NCBI GenBank assembly: GCA_021778415.1
Contig: JAJYCL010000010.1
Span: 38,388-71,445 of the forward strand
Source of the DNA: a bacterium
GTDB taxonomy: Bacteria > Vulcanimicrobiota > Vulcanimicrobiia > Vulcanimicrobiales > Vulcanimicrobiaceae
DNA: 33,058 nucleotides
Direction: 5' to 3'
Below, in pieces: positions 24,962-32,956 of the stretch. The translations under genes were made by a program, and so were the position numbers. The notes under the pieces are model-generated. The model saw nothing but the letters and a program-made list of their open reading frames with translations, was not told where the DNA came from and searched no databases. Each line of letters begins with the position of its first letter. Position 1 is the first letter of the stretch.

Positions 24962-25890
24962 GTCGCGCTGCTGTGAATGTTGAGGGGCTCGATGATCCCT
25001 TGCGCCTTTTCGGTGAGCACGATCGCAATATCACCGCACTTGAACGTGCGTTGGAGATTTCGGTCCGTTCGTCGCAAGGCGAACTTGTTCTTGACGGGTC
25101 CGTCACCGGCGTCCAACTCGGCGAACATGCGCTCCGCAGCTTGCTCGGTGCGGCGCAATCCGGCGCTCATGTGACCCCGGATGATGTCAGTGTCGCTATC
25201 GACGCTGCGCGAGCCAACGGTACGCAAGCCGTTGCAATGCGAACGCTCTTACAAACATCGCGAGGTCGCGAAGTGCGACCGCGCACGTCTGGGCAACGCG
25301 CGCTTGTTGAGCAGATGGAAAAATCCACGCTTACCTTCGCCGTTGGCCCGGCTGGAAGCGGAAAGACCTTTCTCGCCGTTGTTGCCGCCGTGCGGGCGCT
25401 CAAAGAAAAGCAGGTCGCGCGCTTGATTCTCTCGCGCCCGGCAGTCGAAGCGGGAGAAAAACTTGGCTTTTTGCCCGGTGATATCCGTGAAAAAGTCGAT
25501 CCGTATCTTCGACCACTCTATGATGCCCTAGCACTCCTACTTGAAGACGGTACTGTACAAAAATATATGGAACGCGGCATCATCGAAGTCGCGCCCCTTG
25601 CCTACCTTCGCGGACGAACGCTGAGCGATGCCTTCGTCATTCTCGATGAAGCGCAAAATACGACGCGTGAGCAGATGAAGATGTTCTTAACACGCCTGGG
25701 CGAATCATCGCGCATGGTCGTCGCCGGCGACGTGACGCAAATCGATTTACCGCGCGGAGTTCGTAGCGGTTTGGTCGATGCCGTCGATCGGTTCGGCGAT
25801 GTTGAAGATGTCTCGGTCGTACGCCTGACGGAATCGGATATCGTGCGACATCCGCTTGTCGCGCGCATTGTGCGCGCCTATGAACGGTGA
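24958..25890 (+). CDS. phoH: PhoH-like ATPase (YbeZ type)
   Basis: 310 aa from the TTG at 24958, which overlaps the previous stop as TTGA with CAGGG upstream; a GTG at 24973 is an alternative. The N-terminal ~110 residues include a KH-like segment. Walker A is G-P-A-G-S-G-K-T at 130-137, and Walker B is V-I-L-D230-E231-A-Q-N. TRLGESSRMVVAGDVTQIDLP is a conserved PhoH element. The protein is a cytoplasmic ATPase, probably RNA-related, and its gene precedes ybeY as in most bacteria. Physical and functional association with YbeY in rRNA processing is established in other species. Confidence 0.94.
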   Translation: MSRAAVNVEGLDDPLRLFGEHDRNITALERALEISVRSSQGELVLDGSVTGVQLGEHALRSLLGAAQSGAHVTPDDVSVAIDAARANGTQAVAMRTLLQTSRGREVRPRTSGQRALVEQMEKSTLTFAVGPAGSGKTFLAVVAAVRALKEKQVARLILSRPAVEAGEKLGFLPGDIREKVDPYLRPLYDALALLLEDGTVQKYMERGIIEVAPLAYLRGRTLSDAFVILDEAQNTTREQMKMFLTRLGESSRMVVAGDVTQIDLPRGVRSGLVDAVDRFGDVEDVSVVRLTESDIVRHPLVARIVRAYER

Positions 25891-26333
25891 TGATCCACTA
25901 TCGTAACGATGTAAAAAAGAGCGGGGTCGATGGTCGGGCGCTCGTGAAGACGGCTAAGGAGCTCCTTGTTGCTGCCGGCGAACCGAAAGGCTCGCTATCG
26001 CTAACGCTTGTGAACGATCGGGCAATCCGCGTGCTCAACGCGCAGCATCGCGGCAAGGATCGCCCCACCGATGTCCTATCGTTTCCCGGTGAACCGGCCG
26101 AGTTCGAACATGAGCGATTGCTCGGCGACGTCGTCATCTCGTTAGATACGGCGCGGCGCCAAGCCGAGGAGTACGATGCGCCCCTACAACGCGAGCTTGA
26201 ACGTTTGCTCATTCACGGCATCTTGCACGTGCTTGGCCACGATCACGAGGAGCCCGAGGAACGCGCACTGATGATCGCTCAGGAGCGCCGCCTGGCCGAT
26301 GCAATTCAGATGCCGTGGCCGTATCCGGAGTAA
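25890..26333 (+). CDS. ybeY: Endoribonuclease YbeY (rRNA maturation)
   Basis: 147 aa from the ATG at 25890, which shares one base with the phoH stop (TGATG); an adjacent GTG at 25887 is equally open. The metal motif H109-G-I-L-H113-V-L-G-H-D-H119 matches the family H-x3-H-x5-H zinc site, with His instead of Tyr at residue 117. R-G-K-D-R-P-T-D-V-L-S-F-P is the other hallmark. YbeY is a single-strand-specific RNase for 16S rRNA 3'-end maturation and ribosome quality control. It ends 1 bp before the next gene. Confidence 0.95.
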   Translation: MIHYRNDVKKSGVDGRALVKTAKELLVAAGEPKGSLSLTLVNDRAIRVLNAQHRGKDRPTDVLSFPGEPAEFEHERLLGDVVISLDTARRQAEEYDAPLQRELERLLIHGILHVLGHDHEEPEERALMIAQERRLADAIQMPWPYPE

Positions 26334-26334
26334 G

Positions 26335-27042
26335 ATGGAGCGCTTCATTCGCTCGTTCAATCATGCATTCGACGGCATCATCTACGCCGTGCGAACGCAG
26401 CCGAACATGCGAACCCATCTCATCATCAGTGCGCTCGTCCTGCTCACAACCCTCGTGTTGCGTATCGACCGCATCTATGTCATCGCCATCGTGCTTTGTA
26501 TTGCGCTGGTGGTCTCGCTTGAGCTGGTGAATACGGCAATCGAGTCGCTCGTCGACCTGCTCATCGCGACGCATCATCCGCTTGCCAAAACGGCGAAGGA
26601 CGCAGCAGCCGGGGCCGTCCTCGTCGGGTCGATTTCGGCGGCCGTCGTCGGCTATTTGGTCTTTTATCAGTCGCTGGTCAACAACGGTGGGACGGTCTTT
26701 GGCGCCATCAGCTCCGTTCCCAGCAATGTGGCGCTGATTGTCTTGGCCATTTCGGCCATCGCGACGATCTTCGCCAAATCGTTCTTTCGCCGAGGTTCGG
26801 CCCTGCAGGGTGGGGCGGTTTCCGGTCACGCCGCACTCGCGTTCGCGGCGGCTACGCTCATAGCGCTCCTCTACGCCCGGCCGTTGGCAGCGCTGTTGGG
26901 CTACTTCGTGGCCTTTCTCGTCGCTCAATCTCGGGTAGAGGGACGAATCCACTCGTCCCTTGAGGTCCTCTGGGGTGCAATTCTCGGGACGCTGGTGGCC
27001 CTGCTACTCTACGTGCTGGTTCGTCCGCACGTTGTGCTATAA
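26335..27042 (+). CDS. dgkA: Undecaprenol/diacylglycerol kinase fused to PAP2-like phosphatase domain
   Basis: 235 aa from the ATG at 26335, next to GGAG. Residues ~1-115 are a DgkA-type kinase with three membrane helices and the signature E-L-V-N-T-A-I-E-S-L-V-D; KTAKDAAAGAVLV follows. Residues ~120-235 add membrane helices with PAP2-like pieces: V-S-G-H-A-A-L-A-F and S-R-V-E-G-R-I-H-S-S-L-E, equivalent to the second and third phosphatase motifs with Glu for the usual Asp. The first motif (K-x6-R-P) is not clear. A fusion could phosphorylate and dephosphorylate undecaprenyl or diacylglycerol lipids. The next promoter lies over its last codons. Confidence 0.88.
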   Translation: MERFIRSFNHAFDGIIYAVRTQPNMRTHLIISALVLLTTLVLRIDRIYVIAIVLCIALVVSLELVNTAIESLVDLLIATHHPLAKTAKDAAAGAVLVGSISAAVVGYLVFYQSLVNNGGTVFGAISSVPSNVALIVLAISAIATIFAKSFFRRGSALQGGAVSGHAALAFAAATLIALLYARPLAALLGYFVAFLVAQSRVEGRIHSSLEVLWGAILGTLVALLLYVLVRPHVVL

Positions 27043-27043
27043 T
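27035..27043 (+). promoter_or_regulatory. Extended -10 promoter for the corC operon
   Basis: TGCTATAAT has a perfect TATAAT hexamer and the extended TG. It overlaps the dgkA stop codon. The -35 region (TGCTGG, 27014-27019) is weak. Transcription should start near 27050, about 40 nt before the corC ATG. Confidence 0.7.
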
Positions 27044-27088
27044 ACCCCAGTCTTGGACAACTACCGATCTAGGCGGCCGGGTACGTAG

Positions 27089-28393
27089 ATGACTATCGAC
27101 GCCGATTGGCTCGACGTCGCGGCGCTCGTTGCCCTCGTCTCACTCGCCGCATTTTTCGCCGCTTCCGAAGCTGCGCTCATCTCCGTTTCTCGCTTGCGTG
27201 CCCTTGCGATGGTTGAACGCGGGGTGAAGCGAGCGAAGTCCGTGGTCTCCCTGATCGAAGATCGCAACCGATTTCTGACCTCGGTGCTCATCGCCAATAC
27301 GGTCGTCTTACTGACGGCCGATTCGTTGGCCACCGCCCTGTTCATTAAGATCGGGTTGCCGGAAGCTGCCGTCCTCTCGACCTTGCTGATGGCGGCGGTG
27401 ATCCTGCTCTTTGGCGAGATCATTCCCAAGACGATCGCCGTCTCCGATGCGGAGCGGTGGGCAGTGCGCTTAGCCCCTCCGATGCGTGCGATCGCCTGGC
27501 TTCTCACACCGCTCGTTCGTTTTATGATGTGGCTCGTCGCTTGGATGCTACGCCCGTTCGGTATTAAGGATGCGCAGCATCTGTTTGTGACCGAAGAAGA
27601 TATTCGTACGTTGGTCAACGTCGGCGCCGAACAGCGCGTGATCGAAGAGCAAGAACGCGAAATGATTCACTCGATCATCGAATTCGGCGATACGATCGTT
27701 CGCGAGATCATGACCCCCCGCCCTGAAGTGATCGCCGTGCCCATCGACGATACGCCGCGCCGCGCACTCGATATCGTCGTCTCCGAAGGGTATGCAAAGC
27801 TTCCTGTGTATCAGGAAAGCAAGGATGATATCGTCGGTGTCGTCCACGACCGTGATTTGCTTGTGGCGCTTGCCAATGCATCGCTTGCACAAACATCGTT
27901 ACGTGCCTTGATGCGCCCCGTTGCGCACGTTCCGGAAACGAAGAAAATTGCCGAATTGCTGCGCGAAATGCAGCGAGATAAGTTTTCAATGGCGATTGTC
28001 GTGGACGAATATGGCGGGACGGCAGGCTTGGTTACGATGGAGGATCTGCTCGAAGAGATCGTCGGAGAAATTCGCGACGAACACGATGACGGCGAAGAAG
28101 AGCCTATTCGCCAACTGAACGAGAGCGAAGCCCTTATCGAAGCCGGCGTCAATATCGAAGATGTCAACGCCGAGTTGGGAACGCATCTTCCCGATGACGA
28201 TTTTGAAACAATCGGTGGGCTGACCGTTGGTTTGATCGGGCATTTGCCCGTTGAAGGTGAAGAAGTTACCGCACTCGATGGAACGCGGTTACGTGTCGAG
28301 CGCACGCGAGGTCGTCGTATTTTAAGCGTTCGCGTCATGATGCAAGTGCTTGAAAATAGTGACGATGAAGAACACGAACGCATCGCAGGCTGA
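27089..28393 (+). CDS. CorC/HlyC-type CNNM and CBS domain membrane protein
   Basis: 434 aa. Residues ~5-195 form the CNNM/DUF21 transmembrane domain with several hydrophobic helices, FFAASEAALISVSRLRAL and LLFGEIIPKTIAV. Two CBS domains (~215-335) include IMTPRPEVIAVPID, YAKLPVYQESKDDIVGVVHDRDLL and FSMAIVVDEYGGTAGLVTMEDLLEEIVGEI. A CorC_HlyC domain covers ~345-425. Relatives are magnesium/cobalt efflux or magnesium transport proteins that sense nucleotides through CBS; the 'hemolysin' label is historical. It has its own promoter and overlaps cdd by 29 bp. Its place between dgkA and cdd differs from Bacillus. Confidence 0.92.
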   Translation: MTIDADWLDVAALVALVSLAAFFAASEAALISVSRLRALAMVERGVKRAKSVVSLIEDRNRFLTSVLIANTVVLLTADSLATALFIKIGLPEAAVLSTLLMAAVILLFGEIIPKTIAVSDAERWAVRLAPPMRAIAWLLTPLVRFMMWLVAWMLRPFGIKDAQHLFVTEEDIRTLVNVGAEQRVIEEQEREMIHSIIEFGDTIVREIMTPRPEVIAVPIDDTPRRALDIVVSEGYAKLPVYQESKDDIVGVVHDRDLLVALANASLAQTSLRALMRPVAHVPETKKIAELLREMQRDKFSMAIVVDEYGGTAGLVTMEDLLEEIVGEIRDEHDDGEEEPIRQLNESEALIEAGVNIEDVNAELGTHLPDDDFETIGGLTVGLIGHLPVEGEEVTALDGTRLRVERTRGRRILSVRVMMQVLENSDDEEHERIAG

Positions 28394-28769
28394 TCTGCTT
28401 GCTCGTGCTCGAGCGGCGCGCGCACATGCGTATGCACCATATTCTTCGTTTACGGTCGGGGCAGCGCTGCGCTGTGCCGATGGCAGCATTATTGATGGAT
28501 GCAATGTCGAAAATGCCAGTTATGGCTTGGCGATGTGCGCCGAGCGTGTCGCCATTGGAGCGGCGGTCGCGCAAGGGAAGCACGATTTCGTGGCCATCGC
28601 CGTTGCCGGCCCTGATGGAGTGACGACGGCGCCGTGCGGAGCGTGTCGTCAAGTGCTCGTCGAGTTCAATCCATCGATGCTCGTCGTCTACACGACTCCG
28701 TCGGGGCAATCGAACACGACGGCCGGAGAACTCCTTCCCGAGTATTTCGGCCCGCACGCGCTCCCATGA
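28365..28769 (+). CDS. cdd: Cytidine deaminase
   Basis: 134 aa, the normal tetrameric bacterial size. The ATG at 28365 overlaps corC by 29 bp; an upstream TTG is less likely. YAPYSSFTVGAAL, CNVENASYG, M-C58-A-E60-R and P-C91-G-A-C94-R-Q give the three zinc-binding cysteines and the catalytic Glu of the C-A-E class. It deaminates cytidine and deoxycytidine to (deoxy)uridine for pyrimidine salvage. Its stop overlaps the recO start (ATGA). In Bacillus, era lies between cdd and recO; here there is no room for it. Confidence 0.96.
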   Translation: MKNTNASQADLLARARAARAHAYAPYSSFTVGAALRCADGSIIDGCNVENASYGLAMCAERVAIGAAVAQGKHDFVAIAVAGPDGVTTAPCGACRQVLVEFNPSMLVVYTTPSGQSNTTAGELLPEYFGPHALP

Positions 28770-29488
28770 GTGAATCGCGCGCGTATCGCGCGCGTGGAAT
28801 TGTGCTACGCGCTCGGGCTCTTGGTGAAGCCGATCGGATCGTCACGTTTTTTACGTTGGAGAGCGGGAAGATGAGCGCTGTGGCTAAGGGTATCCGCCGA
28901 CAAAAAAATCGCTTAGCCGGCAAACTTGAATTTGGCGACGAAGTGCAAATGGAATTACATCGCGGGCGCAATTTAGATGTCATCACCGATGCACAAACAA
29001 CGACATCTCGTTGGACGGCGCTCGTCGCTCCGGAGCGATTCGAACACGCCGCCCTTATTTTGGAATTGCTCGATTCGCTCTGCGAAGAAGATCTTGCGCT
29101 TCCCGATGTGTTCGATCTCGCCAATGGTGCTTTAAATGCGATTGCTCATAGTGATAACGCTGAGCGCTTGCTGCCTCGCTTCCGCTTGCGACTGCTCGAT
29201 GCGTTAGGCGTCGCTCCGCCCTACACGGAATGTATCGAATGTACGACGATTCTCGGTGAAACGATGTGGATCGATGCACAGCGCGGCGGATTGATTTGCG
29301 ACGGATGCCATCGTCACGCGGTCGCACTTCCCGCAATAACCGAGGATGATCGCGCCAATCTCGTTGCGCTTTCGACGCCACGCGGTGCGGGTGCTCGTGT
29401 GGCTGCCACACCGGCTGCCGCCCGAGCGAGTGAATTGCTCATCGCTTTTCATCTTGGCCGGCGACCGCGCTCGGGAGGGCAACTCTAA
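28766..29488 (+). CDS. recO: DNA repair protein RecO
   Basis: 240 aa from the ATG at 28766 (ATGA overlap with cdd). The N-terminal OB fold begins RAYRARGIVLRARALGEADR and includes GKMSAVAKGIRRQKNRL. The helical C-terminal domain carries a zinc site from C156, C159, C178 and C181 (two C-x2-C pairs). RecO works with RecR and RecF to load RecA onto SSB-covered single-stranded DNA. The stop shares one base with the ruvX ATG (TAATG). Confidence 0.93.
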   Translation: MSESRAYRARGIVLRARALGEADRIVTFFTLESGKMSAVAKGIRRQKNRLAGKLEFGDEVQMELHRGRNLDVITDAQTTTSRWTALVAPERFEHAALILELLDSLCEEDLALPDVFDLANGALNAIAHSDNAERLLPRFRLRLLDALGVAPPYTECIECTTILGETMWIDAQRGGLICDGCHRHAVALPAITEDDRANLVALSTPRGAGARVAATPAAARASELLIAFHLGRRPRSGGQL

Positions 29489-29913
29489 TGGCGAGCATTT
29501 TAGCCTTGGATGTGGGGAGCAAACGCATCGGCGTCGCGGTTTCCGACCCATCGGAGACGTTTGCCCTTCCCGTCGGGATGATTGAGCGGTCGAATCTCAC
29601 CACCGATATTGCCAAGATCAAGGCGTATATCGAGGATTATAGCGCCATCGAAGTGGTCATTGGTGATCCGATTACGCTTGCCGGAACGCGTGGCTTGGCG
29701 GCGGAAAAAATCGATGCATTTGTCGAGCGTATGCGAGCCAGCGTCGTGCAACCGGTGATTCGTATCGACGAACGCATGACCACCGCACAGGCAACGAAAA
29801 CACTCATCGCAGCGGACGTTTCACGGAAGAAGCGTCGGCAAGTCGTCGATAAGATTGCTGCGACGCTCATTCTCGAAACTTATCTTGCTCGGAGGAAGTA
29901 CCAAGGACGATGA
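29488..29913 (+). CDS. ruvX: Holliday junction resolvase-like / pre-16S rRNA nuclease
   Basis: 141 aa, typical YqgF size. RNase H-like fold with D8 in LALDVGSKRIGVAVSD, the D94-E95-R-M-T-T motif (usually D-E-R-L-T-T), and the last acidic residue D121 in V-V-D-K-I-A-A-T-L-I-L. The middle motif reads V-I-G-D-P-I-T-L-A-G-T-R-G, with Asp where Leu is common. Evidence in E. coli supports 5'-end processing of 16S rRNA. It is coupled to recO upstream (TAATG) and to mltG downstream (ATGA). Confidence 0.94.
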   Translation: MASILALDVGSKRIGVAVSDPSETFALPVGMIERSNLTTDIAKIKAYIEDYSAIEVVIGDPITLAGTRGLAAEKIDAFVERMRASVVQPVIRIDERMTTAQATKTLIAADVSRKKRRQVVDKIAATLILETYLARRKYQGR

Positions 29914-30887
29914 TGCGACGCCTCGCACTTTTTATCGTAGTTTTCGTTGTGGCTGGGGGAATCTGGCTCGTATCCGCTTTCAACGATCAAACCTTGCCGG
30001 CTGCGCCCGTTACAGTCGTTATTCCGCCCGGGATATCGGTGGCAAGCGTCGCCGCACGTTTGTACGATGCGCATGTCATTGCCAATCCTTTGGCGTTACG
30101 CATCCTCTCGAAATTTCGCGGTGCGGATCGCGATATTGGCTCGGGGCGGTACGTGTTTTCCGCTCACCAATCACTTCCCGAGGTTCTCGATACGTTGCGC
30201 AAGGGTGGCGCGCCGCTTTCAGTTCGCGTAACGATACCCGAGGGATTTACGGCAAAGCAAATCGCCGCGCGACTCTCGGCATCGGGGATTGCCGACGAGC
30301 AAGCGCTCGATAACGAATTTACTCACGCAACCTTTGATGTCGATGGTGTTCACGTCGTCGGTCTGGAAGGCTTGCTCTTTCCTGACACCTACGATTTTAC
30401 CGTCGGGATGTCGCCGCAGCGAATTGCGCGGGTGCTCACCCATGAATTTGCGGCGAAACTTCCCAAGAATGCGTCGCAGGATGCAAAGAAACTGGGAATG
30501 ACGCTGGACCAAGCACTCATCGTTGCCTCAATCGTCGAACGTGAGGCCCGCGTCGAGCATGATCGACCGCTGATCGCATCGGTCATCTATAACCGGTTGC
30601 GAGAGAAGATGCCGCTCCAGGTCGACGCGACGGTCGAATACGCCCTCCCGGCCTATAAATCAGCGCTCTCGCTCGCGGATCTGCACGTCGATTCGCCCTA
30701 TAATACCTACGAGCACCAGGGCCTGCCGCCGGGGCCGATCTCCAACCCCGGATTGCCTTCGATCATGGCCGCTTTGCACCCGGCGAAAACGGAGTATCTT
30801 TACTACGTCGCCAAGGGTGATGGAACGCACGCCTTCGCCACCACGCTGGCCCAACATAACGCAAACGTCGCAAAGTACGAGAAATAA
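29910..30887 (+). CDS. mltG: Endolytic murein transglycosylase MltG (YceG-like)
   Basis: 325 aa, starting ATGATG in an ATGA overlap, with AAGGA at 29903-29907. A single N-terminal transmembrane helix (LALFIVVFVVAGGIWLVSAF) is followed by a LysM-like subdomain (~35-110) and the YceG catalytic domain. Hallmarks are LEGLLFPDTYDF and the catalytic glutamate region A-S-I-V-E210-R-E212-A, with VIYNRL, MPLQVDATVEYAL, YNTYEHQGLPPGPI and FATTLAQHNANV. MltG cleaves nascent glycan strands at the inner membrane and sets chain length. The neighbouring ruvX and DUF1292 genes match the Bacillus yrrK-yrzB-yrrL group. Confidence 0.95.
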   Translation: MMRRLALFIVVFVVAGGIWLVSAFNDQTLPAAPVTVVIPPGISVASVAARLYDAHVIANPLALRILSKFRGADRDIGSGRYVFSAHQSLPEVLDTLRKGGAPLSVRVTIPEGFTAKQIAARLSASGIADEQALDNEFTHATFDVDGVHVVGLEGLLFPDTYDFTVGMSPQRIARVLTHEFAAKLPKNASQDAKKLGMTLDQALIVASIVEREARVEHDRPLIASVIYNRLREKMPLQVDATVEYALPAYKSALSLADLHVDSPYNTYEHQGLPPGPISNPGLPSIMAALHPAKTEYLYYVAKGDGTHAFATTLAQHNANVAKYEK

Positions 30888-30889
30888 TC

Positions 30890-31171
30890 ATGACCATTCA
30901 AGATGCAGATGAAGCCAAGAAACCATTAGAACTGAAAGAGCTTCTCGTCGTGCAAACGCACGATGGTTCGGAAGTCACGTTTGAGTGCGTAGGCGTTCTC
31001 CAAGATCCGGACACCGACGTTTCCTACGCCGTTCTCATGCATGAGGACGAAGGCGCCGAAGAAGGCGAATTCGTCGTTACCGATGCGTATGGGAATCTGC
31101 TTGAGGATGACGAGCTCGCGCAAGATATTCTCGATGATTTTCTTTCCTTCGCGCAAGAATCTGGAGATTAG
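30890..31171 (+). CDS. DUF1292 family acidic small protein
   Basis: 93 aa, strongly acidic. It matches the DUF1292 (YrzB) pattern: L-L-V-V-Q-T-H-D-G-S-E-V-T-F-E-C, then SYAVLMHEDEG and a C-terminal acidic helix. The family has no established function but is conserved near ruvX and mltG in Gram-positive bacteria, which supports the call. It begins 2 bp after mltG. Its stop lies 3 bp before the CTG proposed for the next gene, and its last codons contain that gene's ribosome binding site. Confidence 0.88.
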   Translation: MTIQDADEAKKPLELKELLVVQTHDGSEVTFECVGVLQDPDTDVSYAVLMHEDEGAEEGEFVVTDAYGNLLEDDELAQDILDDFLSFAQESGD

Positions 31172-31177
31172 AGACTG
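31163..31177 (+). promoter_or_regulatory. Ribosome binding site and CTG start of the next gene
   Basis: GGAG at 31163-31166 lies eight bases before CTG at 31175. No ATG, GTG or TTG occurs in this frame between the in-frame stop at 31169-31171 and the conserved glycine-rich loop of the glycosyltransferase, so CTG is the only initiator that keeps the loop. Confidence 0.6.
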
Positions 31178-32317
31178 AGTCGCGTACTTTTTCTTTCTGC
31201 CAATGTCGGCGTCGGACACGCAAGTGCCGCACGTGCGATGGAGTTTGCCCTGCGCCAAGAGGATCCTGAACTCAGTTCGCAGACGGTCGATTCGTATCGG
31301 TATGCAGCAAGATTAGTGGCCGGCGTCGTTTCCTCCGGATACTTGAGCATGGTGCGCTCGGTTCCGCAGATGTATCGGTATATTTACGGGCGCGCCGAAC
31401 GTGCAACGGGAACGGGCCGATTCCGTGAATGGGCGCAGCGTTTAACGGCGCGCAATTTGCGCGAACTGTTGCTTGCCGAGCGGCCCGATGTAGTGGTCTG
31501 TACCCACGCGTTCCCGTGCGGTGCGATGGCCGAATACAAACGCTTATACCCGTACGATTCGCCCATCGTTGTTGGCGTGGTCACGGATTTTGCCGTGCAT
31601 GCGTTTTGGGCGCATGCCAATGTCGATGCCTATGTCGTGGCCCACGAAGCCCAAGTCGAGGATCTTACGGCGCGCGGCGTGCCTCGCTCGCGCATTTGCG
31701 CCGTTGGAATTCCGACGCTCCCGTCTTTTGCCACTCCGCGCGCCGCAAAGATGGCATTGCGGGCAGAGCTTGGGATTCCGCAGGATCGGCAATCGGTGTT
31801 GCTTATGGGCGGCGGCCTGGGAATGGGGCCGATCGAGCGTATGCTTTCGGCACTATCGCCAATGCGCAATCGAATCGGCGCTGTTGTGCTCGCTGGGCAT
31901 AATCCGCGATTGATTCGTAAGCTCGATGGCCTCGAACGTGAACTCGGGTTTCCGATTCGCGTTGTCGATTTCGTCGATAACGTGCAAGATTATATGCATG
32001 CGTGCGATATTTTGTTGACGAAGCCGGGAGGCTTGAGCTCCGCTGAAGCGCTTGTCGCCGGAATTCCGATGGTGTTGTATCATCCTTTGCCTGGGCAAGA
32101 AGAACGCAATGCCTCATTCCTTCTCGAGCACGGAGCTGCGCGTAAAGCACGCTCGACGCGTGAAGTGACCGCAATCGTTGAACGCCTTCTTGATGATGCG
32201 CGTGCCGGACGCGAATTACGAACGGCAGCGCATCGATTAGCCCGCCCGCAAGCGGCTTCGGATGCCGCCGACATCGTCTTGGAATCGATTCGTCGTATCC
32301 ACCGCGGGGTTGCATAA
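31175..32317 (+). CDS. MGDG synthase/MurG-like glycosyltransferase
   Basis: 380 aa if begun at CTG 31175. The first ATG (31238) would remove S-A-N-V-G-V-G-H15-A-S-A-A-R, the nucleotide-loop segment with the catalytic His of the family. The N-terminal domain then has DVVVCTHAFPCGAM and VVTDFAVHAFW. The GT28 donor domain contains VLLMGGGLGMGPIERML, VVDFVDNVQDYMHACDILLTKPGGLSSAEAL and YHPLPGQEERNASFLLEHGAA. This fits monogalactosyldiacylglycerol synthase or processive diacylglycerol glucosyltransferase (YpfP/UgtP-like), which make membrane glycolipids from diacylglycerol at the cytoplasmic face. Start uncertainty affects only 21 residues. Confidence 0.88.
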   Translation: MSRVLFLSANVGVGHASAARAMEFALRQEDPELSSQTVDSYRYAARLVAGVVSSGYLSMVRSVPQMYRYIYGRAERATGTGRFREWAQRLTARNLRELLLAERPDVVVCTHAFPCGAMAEYKRLYPYDSPIVVGVVTDFAVHAFWAHANVDAYVVAHEAQVEDLTARGVPRSRICAVGIPTLPSFATPRAAKMALRAELGIPQDRQSVLLMGGGLGMGPIERMLSALSPMRNRIGAVVLAGHNPRLIRKLDGLERELGFPIRVVDFVDNVQDYMHACDILLTKPGGLSSAEALVAGIPMVLYHPLPGQEERNASFLLEHGAARKARSTREVTAIVERLLDDARAGRELRTAAHRLARPQAASDAADIVLESIRRIHRGVA

Positions 32318-32319
32318 TC

Positions 32320-32886
32320 GTGCCGTCGGCTCGAACGTATGGGTTTGTTCTCGCGCTCTTTCGCCTAGCCGTCGGCCTCTTTTGGCTTTCGCATGGGATT
32401 GTGAAATTTACGCATCCCGAACTCTTCATGCCGCCGACCGGTATTTTTGGAACGGTCGTGACGAGCGGCCTCGCTGCAACGCACGGCATCTATCATAATT
32501 TTTTGGCGACGATCGTCGCGCCGAATCTCGGGATTTTTGCCGAGCTTGTTCGCCTCGGTGAAGTCGTGGCCGGTGCGCTGCTTGTCCTTGGGTTCTTTAC
32601 GCGCCTCGGTGGCTTGATCGGCGTCTTTCTCGCACTGAATTATATCCTCGTGAAACATCATCTCGGCTCGGTGGACGGATGGTCCAGTTTAGACGGTGCG
32701 GCGTTGCTTATGAGCGCCGTCAATCTCGTTCTGCCGACCGGTCGTGTTTTTGGCATCGATTGGCTTCTTGCGCGTCTGCGCCGCGCCCCGGCGGTTGCGG
32801 TTGCGCCGAGCAGCCCGTCGGCCCCGGTGACTGCGGAGTTTGTCGAGGAAGCGCCATTGGCCGGGCCCACGGCTCCCCGCGATTAG
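32320..32886 (+). CDS. DoxX-like membrane protein
   Basis: 188 aa from a GTG 2 bp after the previous stop. Four membrane helices are expected: FVLALFRLAVGLFWLSHG (with K-F following), an APNLGIFAELVRLGEVVAGALL segment, LGGLIGVFLALNYILV, and LDGAALLMSAVNLVLP. This is the DoxX/SURF4-like arrangement. The last ~35 residues are an Ala/Pro-rich tail. DoxX proteins are linked to thiosulfate-quinone oxidation in archaea and to redox membrane complexes in others; in most bacteria the role is unknown. It is the last gene of the long co-directional block. Confidence 0.85.
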   Translation: MPSARTYGFVLALFRLAVGLFWLSHGIVKFTHPELFMPPTGIFGTVVTSGLAATHGIYHNFLATIVAPNLGIFAELVRLGEVVAGALLVLGFFTRLGGLIGVFLALNYILVKHHLGSVDGWSSLDGAALLMSAVNLVLPTGRVFGIDWLLARLRRAPAVAVAPSSPSAPVTAEFVEEAPLAGPTAPRD

Positions 32887-32932
32887 GGAGCGCTCGCGGC
32901 TGAATTAGTGCGAGGTGGGGCTTGTCTCGGTG

Positions 32933-32941
32933 TGGTATAGT
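32933..32941 (+). promoter_or_regulatory. Extended -10 promoter for tRNA-Ser
   Basis: TGGTATAGT carries the extended TG and TATAGT hexamer, ending 15 bp before the mature tRNA start. This is the expected distance for a short 5' leader removed by RNase P. Confidence 0.6.
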
Positions 32942-32956
32942 CGGGAGCGTTGCCGC

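Noticed and set aside
31238-31240. ATG at 31238 as start of the MGDG-synthase-like gene
   Set aside because: It removes the glycine-rich loop with the catalytic His, which is plainly encoded just upstream in the same frame.
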